Shown here piece after piece: positions 1 through 8,479 of a DNA stretch of 64,000 bases (positions are counted from its first letter, which is position 1; every line of letters starts with the position of its first letter). The notes beneath the pieces were generated by a model. It ran no database searches and had not been told where the DNA came from. It saw only the letters and a list, made by a program, of their open reading frames with translations. Source of the DNA: Pseudomonas sp. ADAK13 (lineage in GTDB: Bacteria > Pseudomonadota > Gammaproteobacteria > Pseudomonadales > Pseudomonadaceae); NCBI RefSeq assembly GCF_012935715.1, contig NZ_CP052860.1:1736001-1800000 (forward strand), given 5' to 3'. The translations under genes and the position numbers were made by a program.

Positions 1-1233
1 CGCAGCGCCGAAGCCCGCCCAGGCGTAGCTCACCAGGCCCAGTACGCGGTTTTCCGGGTTGGCGGCCATGGCGATGGCGATCAGCGCCACCAGCAGCACC
101 ATGGCGCGACCGACCCACACCAGCTCAACCTGGGAAGCATTTTTACGCAGGAAGGTTTTGTAGAAGTCTTCGGTCAGGGCGCTCGAGCACACCAGCAACT
201 GGCAGCTCAAGGTACTCATGACCGCGGCCAGAATGGCCGACAGCAACACACCGGCAATCCACGGATTGAACAGCAGCTTGGCCAGCTCGATGAACACACG
301 CTCGTGGTTCTCGGTCACGGGACCGGCAACTTCCGGGTGCGCCGAGAAGTAGGCGATACCGAAGAAGCCCACGGCCACGGTGCCGCCCAGGCACAGGATC
401 ATCCAGGTCATGGAGATGCGGCGCGCATTGGCAATCGACTTCACCGAATCCGCCGCCATGAAGCGCGCAAGGATGTGCGGCTGGCCGAAGTAGCCCAGGC
501 CCCAGCCCATCAGCGAAATGATGCCGATGAAGGTGGTGTTTTTCAGCATGTTGAAGTTGTCAGGGTTCTGCGCTTCGATCGCCAGGAATGTGGTGTCGAC
601 GCCGCCGGTGGCCAGCAGCACGATGATCGGCGTGAGCAGCAGGGCGAAGATCATCAGCGTGGCTTGCACGGTGTCGGTCCAGCTCACCGCCAGGAAACCG
701 CCGACGAAGGTGTAGGCAATAGTCGCGGCAGCACCGGCCCACAGCGCGGTCTCGTAGGACATGCCGAAGGTGCTTTCAAACAGGCGGGCACCGGCCACGA
801 TGCCGGAAGCGCAGTAAATGGTGAAGAACACCAGGATCACCACCGCAGAGATGATCCGCAGCAGGCCGCTTTTATCTTCGAAGCGGCTGGAGAAGTAATC
901 CGGCAGGGTCAGGGCGTCGCCGTTGTGCTCGGTCTGCACCCGCAGGCGGCCGGCTACAAACAGCCAGTTCAGGTAGGCACCGACGATCAGGCCGATGGCG
1001 ATCCAGCTTTCCGACAGGCCAGACATGTAGATCGCGCCGGGCAAACCCATCAGCAACCAGCCGCTCATGTCCGAGGCGCCGGCCGAGAGCGCGGTGACCA
1101 CGCTGCCGAGGCTGCGACCGCCCAGAATGTAGTCGGAAAGGTTGTTGGTGGAGCGATAGGCCATAAAGCCGATCAGCACCATGGCAGCGATATAGATCAC
1201 AAATGTGATCAGGGTAGGATTACTTACGCTCAT
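1..1233 (-). CDS. putP: Sodium/proline symporter PutP (3' end beyond window)
   Basis: Inner-membrane Na+-coupled proline importer of the sodium/solute symporter family. The 411 visible codons begin MSVSNPTLITFVIYIAAM and show successive hydrophobic helices. Family-typical stretches include GGRSLGSVVTALSAGASDMSGW at the N terminus (Na+ and proline site region) and the GWGLGYFGQPHILARFMA block. PutP is normally about 500 residues, so roughly 90 C-terminal residues lie outside the window. The start ATG is at 1233. It is divergent from putA across a 459-bp region that carries GTTGCA-type PutA operator boxes, so repression by PutA in the absence of proline is expected. The assignment is secure from sequence plus context. 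Confidence 0.97.
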   Translation of the reverse strand, partial: MSVSNPTLITFVIYIAAMVLIGFMAYRSTNNLSDYILGGRSLGSVVTALSAGASDMSGWLLMGLPGAIYMSGLSESWIAIGLIVGAYLNWLFVAGRLRVQTEHNGDALTLPDYFSSRFEDKSGLLRIISAVVILVFFTIYCASGIVAGARLFESTFGMSYETALWAGAAATIAYTFVGGFLAVSWTDTVQATLMIFALLLTPIIVLLATGGVDTTFLAIEAQNPDNFNMLKNTTFIGIISLMGWGLGYFGQPHILARFMAADSVKSIANARRISMTWMILCLGGTVAVGFFGIAYFSAHPEVAGPVTENHERVFIELAKLLFNPWIAGVLLSAILAAVMSTLSCQLLVCSSALTEDFYKTFLRKNASQVELVWVGRAMVLLVALIAIAMAANPENRVLGLVSYAWAGFGAA

Positions 1234-1382
1234 TGAGTTACGCCCTGGCATTGTTTTTATGTAGCGGCGGTCTGTCAGGACGGCCACCCACTCAGCAAGT
1301 GGATAGACGAAACCCGGCGCCGCGCATTTATGACTGACGTTTCCCCAGGAAAGCCATCAGCCGATGAACCTTCCGTAAGACG

Positions 1383-1620
1383 GTTGCACCTTGGGCGCGA
1401 ATGCTATTCAACAAAGTAAATAAGGTGCAACCAGTTTCTTGAGAATAAGTTGCACCTTGATGTGTTTTCCGCAAAACGCCCTGTTTTTGCTCCTTTTCGG
1501 AGCAAGCGCAGCCAAAGTCAGAACCAATTGCACCAAGGCGCAGCCGATTCGGCTGCGGTGATAATTTTTCCCGATCAGCATCAAAAAAATCATGGATAAA
1601 AAGGGTTGCACCCGGTTGCA
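1383..1620. promoter_or_regulatory. put operator array: six GTTGCA-type PutA boxes
   Basis: The 459-bp putP-putA spacer has no gene. It carries GTTGCA at 1383-1388, its complement TGCAAC at 1426-1431, GTTGCA at 1449-1454, a degenerate ATTGCA at 1527-1532, and a tandem pair at 1605-1610 and 1615-1620. Most are embedded in the longer word GGTTGCACC. GTTGCA is the established core bound by the ribbon-helix-helix domain of E. coli PutA. The pair nearest putA lies about 70-90 bp before its start codon and the first three boxes are 150-220 bp before putP. A 7-bp-stem hairpin (1540-1556, loop ATT) sits mid-region. Boxes are seen directly; binding is inferred. Confidence 0.8.
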
Positions 1621-1692
1621 CCTCTCTCGGCGCAAAGCTAATCTTGCCGCCAGCTGATGCCACGCGGTAGTGGCACCCATGAGGATAAAAAG

Positions 1693-4600
1693 ATGGCTAC
1701 GACCACCCTTGGGGTCAAACTTGACGACCCGACCCGCGAGCGCCTTAAGGCAGCCGCGACCTCCATTGATCGCACGCCGCACTGGCTGATCAAGCAGGCG
1801 ATTTTCAATTACCTGGAGAAACTCGAGGGTGGTGCAACCCTGGCCGAGCTCAACGGCTTGGGCAGCAAGGACGCAGAAGAAGCCGGCGAGGTCCAGACCG
1901 ACCACGCCCACCAGTGCTTCCTCGAGTTCGCCGAGAGCATCCTGCCGCAATCCGTACTGCGCGCTTCGATCACCGCCGCTTACCGCCGCCCGGAACCGGA
2001 AGTGGTGCCGATGCTGATCGAGCAGGCTCGCCTGCCGGCGGCAATGGCCGAGGCCACCAACAAGCTCGCGTCGTCGATCGCCGAAAAACTGCGCAATCAG
2101 AAAAGCGCCGGCGGCCGTGCAGGCATCGTCCAGGGCTTGCTGCAAGAATTCTCTCTTTCGTCCCAGGAAGGTGTAGCGCTGATGTGCCTCGCCGAAGCGC
2201 TGCTGCGCATCCCGGACAAAGGCACCCGCGACGCACTGATCCGCGACAAGATCAGCACCGGCAACTGGCACCCGCACTTGGGCAACAGCCCGTCGCTGTT
2301 CGTCAACGCCGCCACCTGGGGCCTGCTGCTGACCGGCAAGCTGGTCGCCACCCATAATGAGGCCGGCCTGACGTCGTCCCTGAGCCGCATCATCGGCAAG
2401 AGCGGCGAGCCGATGATCCGCAAGGGCGTCGACATGGCCATGCGCCTGATGGGCGAGCAGTTCGTCACCGGCGAAACCATCGCCGAAGCCCTGGCCAATG
2501 CGAGCAAGTTCGAAGCCAAGGGCTTCCGCTATTCCTACGACATGCTCGGTGAAGCCGCACTCACCGAGCACGACGCCCAGAAGTACCTGGCCTCGTACGA
2601 ACAAGCCATCCACTCGATCGGCAAAGCGTCCCACGGCCGTGGGATATATGAAGGCCCGGGCATTTCCATCAAGCTTTCTGCCCTGCATCCGCGTTACAGC
2701 CGTGCGCAGTACGAGCGTGTGATGGACGAGTTGTACCCGCGCCTGCTGTCCCTGACGCTGCTGGCCAAGCAATACGACATCGGCTTGAACATCGACGCCG
2801 AAGAAGCCGACCGCCTGGAGCTGTCCCTCGACCTGCTGGAACGCCTGTGCTTCGAGCCGCAACTGACCGGCTGGAACGGCATCGGCTTCGTGATCCAGGC
2901 TTACCAGAAGCGTTGCCCGTATGTGATCGACTACGTGATCGACCTGGCGCGCCGCAGCCGCCATCGCCTGATGATCCGCCTGGTAAAAGGCGCGTACTGG
3001 GACAGCGAAATCAAGCGCGCCCAGGTCGAAGGCCTGGAAGGCTACCCGGTGTACACCCGCAAGGTGTACACCGACGTTTCCTACATTGCCTGCGCACGCA
3101 AACTGCTCTCGGTACCGGAAGTTATCTACCCGCAGTTCGCGACCCACAACGCCCACACGCTGTCGGCGATCTACCACATCGCCGGTCAGAACTATTACCC
3201 CGGCCAGTACGAGTTCCAGTGCCTGCACGGCATGGGCGAACCGCTGTACGAGCAGGTTGTAGGCAAGGTCTCCGAAGGCAAGCTGAACCGTCCGTGCCGC
3301 GTGTACGCACCGGTCGGCACCCACGAAACATTGCTGGCCTACCTGGTGCGTCGCCTGCTGGAAAACGGCGCCAACACCTCGTTCGTCAACCGCATCGCCG
3401 ACCAATCCATCTCGATCCAGGAACTGGTGGCCGATCCAGTGGCCAGCATCGAGCAGATGGCGACGCTGGAAGGCGGCTTCGGCCTGCCGCACCCGCGTAT
3501 CCCGCTGCCCCGCGACCTGTATGGTGCCGAGCGCGCCAACTCGGCCGGCATCGACCTGGCCAACGAACATCGTTTGGCTTCGCTGTCCTGCGCCTTGCTG
3601 GCGACCGCGCATAACAACTGGAAAGCCGCACCGATGCTCGGTTGCGCCTCCAGCAATGAAGCCGCTACGCCGGTGCTGAACCCGTCCGACCTGCGTGACG
3701 TGGTCGGCCACGTACAGGAAGCCACCGTCGAAGACGTCGACAACGCTATCCAGTGCGCCTTGAAAGCCGCGCCCATCTGGCAGGCCACCCCGCCCGCCGA
3801 ACGCGCCGCGATCCTGGAACGTGCCGCCGACTTGATGGAAGGCGAGATCCAGCCGCTGATGGGCCTGCTGGCCCGCGAAGCTGGCAAGACCTTCGCCAAC
3901 GCCATCGCCGAAGTGCGTGAAGCCGTGGACTTTCTGCGTTACTACGCAGTGCAGGCCCGTAACGATTTCACCAACGACGCCCACCGTCCACTGGGTCCGG
4001 TGGTGTGCATCAGCCCGTGGAACTTCCCGCTGGCAATCTTCAGTGGCCAGGTCGCCGCTGCACTGGCCGCCGGTAACCCGGTACTGGCCAAGCCTGCCGA
4101 GCAAACGCCGCTGGTAGCCGCACAAGCCGTGCGCCTGCTGCTGGAAGCCGGGATTCCGGAAGGCGTGCTGCAACTGCTGCCGGGTCAGGGCGAAACCGTC
4201 GGTGCGCGCCTGGTGGGCGATGATCGCGTCAAGGGCGTGATGTTCACCGGCTCCACCGAAGTGGCACGCCTGCTGCAACGCAACGTCGCCGGCCGCCTGG
4301 ACGCACAAGGTCGCCCTATTCCGCTGATCGCCGAGACTGGCGGCCAGAACGCGATGATCGTCGATTCCTCGGCGCTGACCGAACAAGTGGTCATCGACGT
4401 GGTGTCCTCGGCCTTCGACAGTGCCGGCCAGCGCTGCTCGGCCCTGCGCGTCCTGTGCTTGCAGGAAGACTCTGCTGATCGTGTGATCGAAATGCTCAAA
4501 GGGGCGATGGCTGAATGCCGCCTCGGCAACCCGGAGCGCCTGTCGGTGGATATTGGCCCGGTGATCGACGCCGAAGCCAAGGCCGGCATCGAGAAACATA

Positions 4601-5646
4601 TCCAGGCCATGCGCGACAAAGGCCGCAACGTTTACCAGGTCGCCATTGCCGACAGCGAAGAGATCAAGCGCGGCACCTTCGTGATGCCAACCCTGATCGA
4701 GCTGGAAAGCTTCGACGAACTGCAGCGGGAGATCTTCGGCCCGGTGCTGCACGTGGTGCGCTACAAGCGTAAAGAGATCGACCAGCTTATCGGCCAGATC
4801 AACGCTTCCGGCTACGGCCTGACCCTGGGCGTGCACACCCGTATCGACGAGACCATCGCCAAGGTGATCGACAACGTCCATGCCGGGAACGTCTACGTGA
4901 ACCGTAACATCGTGGGTGCCGTGGTGGGCGTGCAGCCGTTCGGCGGCGAAGGTTTGTCGGGGACCGGCCCGAAAGCTGGCGGCCCGCTATATCTGTACCG
5001 CCTGCTGTCGACTCGTCCTACGGATGCCATTGAGCAATCCTTCGTTCGCGGTGATGCACTGGCCGCACCGGATGTTCGCCTGCGGGACGCCATGAGCAAG
5101 CCGCTGACCGCCCTGCAAGCCTGGGCCGACAGCAACAAGCTCAGCGACTTGAGCGCCCTGTGCGTACAGTTCGCCGCGCAATCCCAAAGCGGTATCACCC
5201 GCCAACTGGCCGGCCCGACCGGCGAGCGCAACAGCTACGCCATCCTGCCCCGCGAGCACGTGTTGTGCCTGGCGGAAGTGGAAGGCGACCTGCTGACGCA
5301 ACTGGCTGCCGTACTGGCAGTCGGCAGCTCGGCGGTATGGCCGGACACTGAATTGACCAAGGCCGCGTTCCCACGCTTGCCGAAGGAGATTCAGGCGAAG
5401 ATCACGCGAGTGGCTGACTGGACCAAGGATGAAACCGTGTTTGATGCCGTACTGCATCACGGCGATTCCGACCAACTGCGCGGGGTTTGCCAGCAAGTGG
5501 CCAAGCGTGGCGGGGCGATTGTCGGGGTTCACGGCTTGTCTTCGGGCGAAACCGGAATTGCCCTGGAGCGCCTGGTGATCGAGCGCGCGTTGAGCGTCAA
5601 CACCGCTGCGGCGGGTGGTAACGCCAGCCTGATGACGATCGGCTAA
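1693..5646 (+). CDS. putA: Trifunctional proline utilisation protein PutA
   Basis: Oxidises proline to glutamate: FAD-dependent proline dehydrogenase, then NAD-dependent glutamate-semialdehyde dehydrogenase, with substrate channelling; also the put repressor. 1317 residues, matching the E. coli-type long PutA (1320). Order: ribbon-helix-helix DNA-binding domain (about 1-47, TTTLGVKLDDPTRERLKAAA), proline dehydrogenase barrel (about 260-560, with RLVKGAYWDSEIKRA and the HGMGEPLYEQV block), aldehyde dehydrogenase (about 640-1120, WNFPLAIFSGQ, ETGGQNAMIVD, catalytic Cys915 in AGQRCSALR), then the C-terminal ALDH-like flap. ATG at 1693 has GAGGATAAAAAG just upstream; an upstream in-frame ATG at 1657 lacks a ribosome site and would extend past the DNA-binding domain. 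Confidence 0.98.
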   Translation: MATTTLGVKLDDPTRERLKAAATSIDRTPHWLIKQAIFNYLEKLEGGATLAELNGLGSKDAEEAGEVQTDHAHQCFLEFAESILPQSVLRASITAAYRRPEPEVVPMLIEQARLPAAMAEATNKLASSIAEKLRNQKSAGGRAGIVQGLLQEFSLSSQEGVALMCLAEALLRIPDKGTRDALIRDKISTGNWHPHLGNSPSLFVNAATWGLLLTGKLVATHNEAGLTSSLSRIIGKSGEPMIRKGVDMAMRLMGEQFVTGETIAEALANASKFEAKGFRYSYDMLGEAALTEHDAQKYLASYEQAIHSIGKASHGRGIYEGPGISIKLSALHPRYSRAQYERVMDELYPRLLSLTLLAKQYDIGLNIDAEEADRLELSLDLLERLCFEPQLTGWNGIGFVIQAYQKRCPYVIDYVIDLARRSRHRLMIRLVKGAYWDSEIKRAQVEGLEGYPVYTRKVYTDVSYIACARKLLSVPEVIYPQFATHNAHTLSAIYHIAGQNYYPGQYEFQCLHGMGEPLYEQVVGKVSEGKLNRPCRVYAPVGTHETLLAYLVRRLLENGANTSFVNRIADQSISIQELVADPVASIEQMATLEGGFGLPHPRIPLPRDLYGAERANSAGIDLANEHRLASLSCALLATAHNNWKAAPMLGCASSNEAATPVLNPSDLRDVVGHVQEATVEDVDNAIQCALKAAPIWQATPPAERAAILERAADLMEGEIQPLMGLLAREAGKTFANAIAEVREAVDFLRYYAVQARNDFTNDAHRPLGPVVCISPWNFPLAIFSGQVAAALAAGNPVLAKPAEQTPLVAAQAVRLLLEAGIPEGVLQLLPGQGETVGARLVGDDRVKGVMFTGSTEVARLLQRNVAGRLDAQGRPIPLIAETGGQNAMIVDSSALTEQVVIDVVSSAFDSAGQRCSALRVLCLQEDSADRVIEMLKGAMAECRLGNPERLSVDIGPVIDAEAKAGIEKHIQAMRDKGRNVYQVAIADSEEIKRGTFVMPTLIELESFDELQREIFGPVLHVVRYKRKEIDQLIGQINASGYGLTLGVHTRIDETIAKVIDNVHAGNVYVNRNIVGAVVGVQPFGGEGLSGTGPKAGGPLYLYRLLSTRPTDAIEQSFVRGDALAAPDVRLRDAMSKPLTALQAWADSNKLSDLSALCVQFAAQSQSGITRQLAGPTGERNSYAILPREHVLCLAEVEGDLLTQLAAVLAVGSSAVWPDTELTKAAFPRLPKEIQAKITRVADWTKDETVFDAVLHHGDSDQLRGVCQQVAKRGGAIVGVHGLSSGETGIALERLVIERALSVNTAAAGGNASLMTIG

Positions 5647-5666
5647 CTGACGGAACGCGGTCAAAA

Positions 5667-5754
5667 TGTGGGAGCTGGCTTGCCTGCGATGGCATCACCT
5701 CGGTGTATCTGACACATCGAGGTGCCTGCATCGCGGGCAAGCCCGGCTCCCACA
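5667..5754. repeat. REPIN (inverted REP pair), TGTGGGAGC type
   Basis: Two REP arms in inverted orientation: TGTGGGAGCTGGCTTGCC on the left and the near-complement ending GGCTCCCACA on the right, separated by a short variable centre. A third partial arm (GCTCCCACAT, 5758-5767) follows directly. Lies between putA and the acyl-CoA dehydrogenase gene. The same family recurs at 10123, 18153, 41131 and 61162. Confidence 0.9.
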
Positions 5755-5882
5755 AAAGCTCCCACATTGACCGCGTCCCAGCTTCCTCCCTGTTTGGCCC
5801 CTCCATCACCCAGATCAATCTTGCTATCCAGCCTCTATTTGCGCACTTAGACTCAGGCCCATTCCCACACAGGTAAGCCGCC

Positions 5883-7685
5883 ATGTCCGAGACGCTGCTC
5901 AGTTCCCGCAATCTGGCTTTCGAGCTGTACGAAGTCCTCGATGCCGAGGGCCTGACGCAGCGCGAGCGGTTTGCCGAACACAACCGCGAAACCTTCGACG
6001 CCGCCATCGGCACCGCCCGCAGCATTGCCGAGAAGTTCTTCGCCCCGCATAACCGCAAGGGCGACGAGAACGAGCCACGCTACGAGAACGGTCAGGCGAT
6101 TCTGATTCCTGAAGTGAAACCGGCCGTGGATGCTTTCCTTGAAGCCGGCTTCCTTAACGCCGCCCGCAGTTTCGAGGCCGGTGGCATGCAGCTGCCAACC
6201 CTGCTCTCCCAAGCCTGTTTCGCGCACTTCCAGTCAGCCAACGCCGCGTCTACGTCCTACCCGTTCCTGACCATGGGCGCCGCCAACCTGATCGAGAGCT
6301 TCGGCACCGAAGAACAGAAACAACGCTTCCTGCAACCGATGATCGAAGGGCGTTTCTTCGGCACCATGGCCCTGACCGAGCCCCATGCAGGCTCATCGCT
6401 GTCGGATATTCGTACCCGCGCAGAGCCGGCGGCTGACGGCAGCTATCGTCTCAAGGGCAACAAGATCTTCATTTCCGGCGGCGACCACCCGCTGTCGGAG
6501 AACATCGTGCACATGGTGCTGGCCAAGCTGCCGGACGCACCCGCCGGGGTGAAGGGCATTTCGCTGTTTATCGTGCCCAAATTCCTGGTCAACGACGACG
6601 GCAGCCTGGGCAAACGCAACGATGTCCTGCTGGCCGGGCTGTTTCACAAGATGGGCTGGCGCGGCACCACCTCGACCGCGCTGAATTTCGGCGATAACGG
6701 TGACTGCGTCGGCTATCTGGTGGGCAAGCCGCACCAGGGCCTGAGCTGCATGTTCCAGATGATGAACGAAGCGCGGATCGGCGTCGGCATGGGCGCGGTG
6801 ATGCTGGGTTACGCGGGCTACCTGTATTCCCTGGAGTACGCCCGCGAACGTCCGCAAGGCCGCCTGCCCGACAGCAAGGACCCGAACACCGCGCCGGTGT
6901 CGATCATCCAGCACGCCGATATCAAGCGCATGCTGTTGACGCAAAAAGCCTACGTGGAAGGCGCCTTTGACCTCGGCCTGTACGCCGCGCGCCTGTTCGA
7001 CGACACCACCACGCTGGAAACCGAAGCGGCACGCAAACAGGCCCACGAACTGCTGGACCTGCTGACGCCGATCGTCAAATCCTGGCCGTCGGAGTTTTGC
7101 CTCAAGGCCAACGAACTGGCGATCCAGATCCTCGGCGGTCACGGCTACACCCGCGAGTACCCGGTGGAGCAGTACTACCGCGACAACCGCCTGAACCCGA
7201 TCCATGAAGGCACCCACGGCATTCAGTCGCTGGATCTATTGGGTCGCAAACTGGCGCAGAACGGCGGCGCGGGTTTGAAACAACTGATTCGCCTGATCGC
7301 CGAGACCGGCGCGCGGGCACAGGAATACCCGTCGCTGACCGCCTTGCGGGAACCGCTGGAACAGTTAGTGGCACGCCTGCAAAGCGTCACCCTCGGCCTG
7401 CTGACGGATCTCGCCCAGGGCAAGGTCAACAGCAGCCTGGCGAATTCGGCGCTGTACCTGAAAGTGTTTGGGCATACGGTGATTGGCTGGCGCTGGCTGG
7501 AGCAGGCGATTCGCGCCGAGGAAGGGCTGGCCAAAGGCAATGCTGCCGATGTCGCCTTCTATAAGGGCAAGCTCCAGGCCGCCCGGTACTTCCTGACGTG
7601 GGAAATACCGGGCTGCCATCATGAACTGGCGATTCTCGAGGCACGCGATGACACGTGCCTGGGGATGCAGGATGAGTGGTTCTAA
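5883..7685 (+). CDS. Acyl-CoA dehydrogenase (large, 600-residue subgroup)
   Basis: FAD flavoprotein expected to insert a trans-2 double bond into an acyl-CoA thioester. At 600 residues it is longer than classic short/medium-chain enzymes and fits the subgroup with an added C-terminal helical domain. Visible landmarks: MALTEPHAGSSLSDIRTRAE (FAD/substrate region, about 160), FISGGDHPLSENIVHMVLAK, LGGHGYTREYPVEQYYRD, and the catalytic Glu442 in IHEGTHGIQSLDLLGR. Start ATG 5883 follows an AGGTAAGCCGCC spacer. Its stop overlaps the convergent zapA-like stop by 4 bp. The natural acyl chain cannot be read from sequence. It precedes nhaP2-mscK-selO as in other Pseudomonas, though here other genes are interposed. 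Confidence 0.92.
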   Translation: MSETLLSSRNLAFELYEVLDAEGLTQRERFAEHNRETFDAAIGTARSIAEKFFAPHNRKGDENEPRYENGQAILIPEVKPAVDAFLEAGFLNAARSFEAGGMQLPTLLSQACFAHFQSANAASTSYPFLTMGAANLIESFGTEEQKQRFLQPMIEGRFFGTMALTEPHAGSSLSDIRTRAEPAADGSYRLKGNKIFISGGDHPLSENIVHMVLAKLPDAPAGVKGISLFIVPKFLVNDDGSLGKRNDVLLAGLFHKMGWRGTTSTALNFGDNGDCVGYLVGKPHQGLSCMFQMMNEARIGVGMGAVMLGYAGYLYSLEYARERPQGRLPDSKDPNTAPVSIIQHADIKRMLLTQKAYVEGAFDLGLYAARLFDDTTTLETEAARKQAHELLDLLTPIVKSWPSEFCLKANELAIQILGGHGYTREYPVEQYYRDNRLNPIHEGTHGIQSLDLLGRKLAQNGGAGLKQLIRLIAETGARAQEYPSLTALREPLEQLVARLQSVTLGLLTDLAQGKVNSSLANSALYLKVFGHTVIGWRWLEQAIRAEEGLAKGNAADVAFYKGKLQAARYFLTWEIPGCHHELAILEARDDTCLGMQDEWF

Positions 7686-7975
7686 GGCGTTCCGATCGCC
7701 TTGGAAATCACCTCGACCGTGGCGCTGACTTGCTCTTGGTAACGGTCGAGTTCCTGCTGGTGATGCTTTTGCATTTCGATCTGCTCGGCGCACAGGTTCA
7801 GCGCCGCCAGCACCAATAGTTTGTCACCGATCAGCGTCGGGTACTTTTTCTTGGTGGTGGCCAGGGATGCCTTGAGCATCGTCACGGCGCTCATCAGGGT
7901 GTTGTCTTCCCCCTCCGGCGCCTTGATCGAGTAATCCTCACCGAGAATCGAAACGACCTTTATCCCTTCATTCAT
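7682..7975 (-). CDS. ZapA-like cell division protein (probable divergent paralogue)
   Basis: 97 residues of ZapA architecture: an N-terminal beta-rich dimer head beginning MNEGIKVVSILGEDYSIKA, then KKYPTLIGDKLLVLAALNLC, the typical ZapA hinge region (D-K-LxVLAALNL), then a long C-terminal coiled coil rich in Q and E. ZapA bundles FtsZ filaments at the division ring. The usual Pseudomonas zapA sits beside ssrS (6S RNA) and a 5-formyltetrahydrofolate cyclo-ligase gene; neither is here, and the N terminus lacks the usual VQILDKEY wording, so I read this as a second, divergent copy. It overlaps the upstream small coiled-coil gene by ATGA and converges on the acyl-CoA dehydrogenase gene. Confidence 0.8.
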   Translation of the reverse strand: MNEGIKVVSILGEDYSIKAPEGEDNTLMSAVTMLKASLATTKKKYPTLIGDKLLVLAALNLCAEQIEMQKHHQQELDRYQEQVSATVEVISKAIGTP

Positions 7976-8202
7976 GCGCCGACAGGACCTGCGCTCACAC
8001 GCTCAACCAACGCCTGGATACGGGCAGCGGTAGCGCCCTGCTTTTCTTCCTGTTCCATCAGGTTCAGCTGCAAGCTGTCGTTTTCATCCTTGGCGCGAGC
8101 CAGTTCGGCCTTGAGGGATTCGTTGGTGCCCAGCAGATCCTGGTTCTGCTGTACCAGGTCGCTGACCAGTTGTTCCAATTGGCTGAGGGATGCTTCTAAC
8201 AT
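7972..8202 (-). CDS. Small coiled-coil protein, TIGR02449/ZapB-like partner of ZapA
   Basis: 76 residues, almost entirely a predicted coiled coil: MLEASLSQLEQLVSDLVQQN followed by further heptad-like L/E/Q repeats and a short flexible tail ending GPVGA. It overlaps the zapA-like gene by 4 bp, the arrangement known for the TIGR02449 family of small proteins encoded next to zapA. A role in stabilising the division ring is inferred from that pairing only. The start at 8202 gives a compact coiled coil; in-frame extension upstream would add low-complexity, non-conserved sequence. Confidence 0.75.
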   Translation of the reverse strand: MLEASLSQLEQLVSDLVQQNQDLLGTNESLKAELARAKDENDSLQLNLMEQEEKQGATAARIQALVERVSAGPVGA

Positions 8203-8259
8203 TTTGATTTCTCGGGCTTTTTCAAAGGGCGGTGACGATAAAGAAAATTCACCTCGGAT

Positions 8260-8277
8260 GCCAGGGTTATCCCTGGC
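8260..8277. other. Perfect stem-loop upstream of the ZapA-like pair
   Basis: GCCAGGG-TTAT-CCCTGGC, 7-bp perfect stem with a four-base loop, 58 bp before the start of the minus-strand small coiled-coil gene and 203 bp before the chemoreceptor. No T-run follows on either strand, so it is not an obvious terminator. Function unknown. Confidence 0.5.
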
Positions 8278-8411
8278 GCGGGGCCTTGATTTCATGGGGC
8301 AGGCCACGCTTTCGAGCCTTAGTGACTGCATTTATGGCATCTGGTTCCTGAATCCCGTCGGGCCGCCCCACTCTGCGACAAAAGCGCGCACCCCCTCAAG
8401 ACTTTAGTCGT

Positions 8412-8427
8412 ATGACCGATAGGTCAT
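8412..8427. promoter_or_regulatory. Perfect inverted repeat ATGACC-GATA-GGTCAT, possible operator
   Basis: A 6-bp perfect inverted repeat with a 4-bp spacer, 53 bp ahead of the chemoreceptor ATG in the divergent zapA-like/chemoreceptor spacer. Its size and symmetry suit a dimeric regulator site. No regulator is identified. Confidence 0.4.
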
Positions 8428-8479
8428 GGACACCCCGCCCAAACCCCGCATGGATCGCGCTTCTCCCCAGGATCACAGC

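Noticed and set aside
304..1236. 310-codon plus-strand frame opposite putP
   Set aside because: putP on the minus strand is unmistakable; the plus-strand product is low-complexity His/Gly/Gln-rich.
1408..4881. 1157-codon open frame antisense to putA
   Set aside because: Lies opposite the fully recognisable putA; the translation is His/Gln/Arg/Val-rich without domains, a usual artefact of high-GC third-position bias.
5667..5754. CRISPR-like repeat with variable centre
   Set aside because: Only two inverted arms per locus at dispersed sites; matches REPIN structure, not a direct-repeat array.
7600..7690. 6S RNA expected beside a zapA gene
   Set aside because: The acyl-CoA dehydrogenase coding sequence runs directly into the zapA-like stop; there is no room for ssrS and no cyclo-ligase gene.
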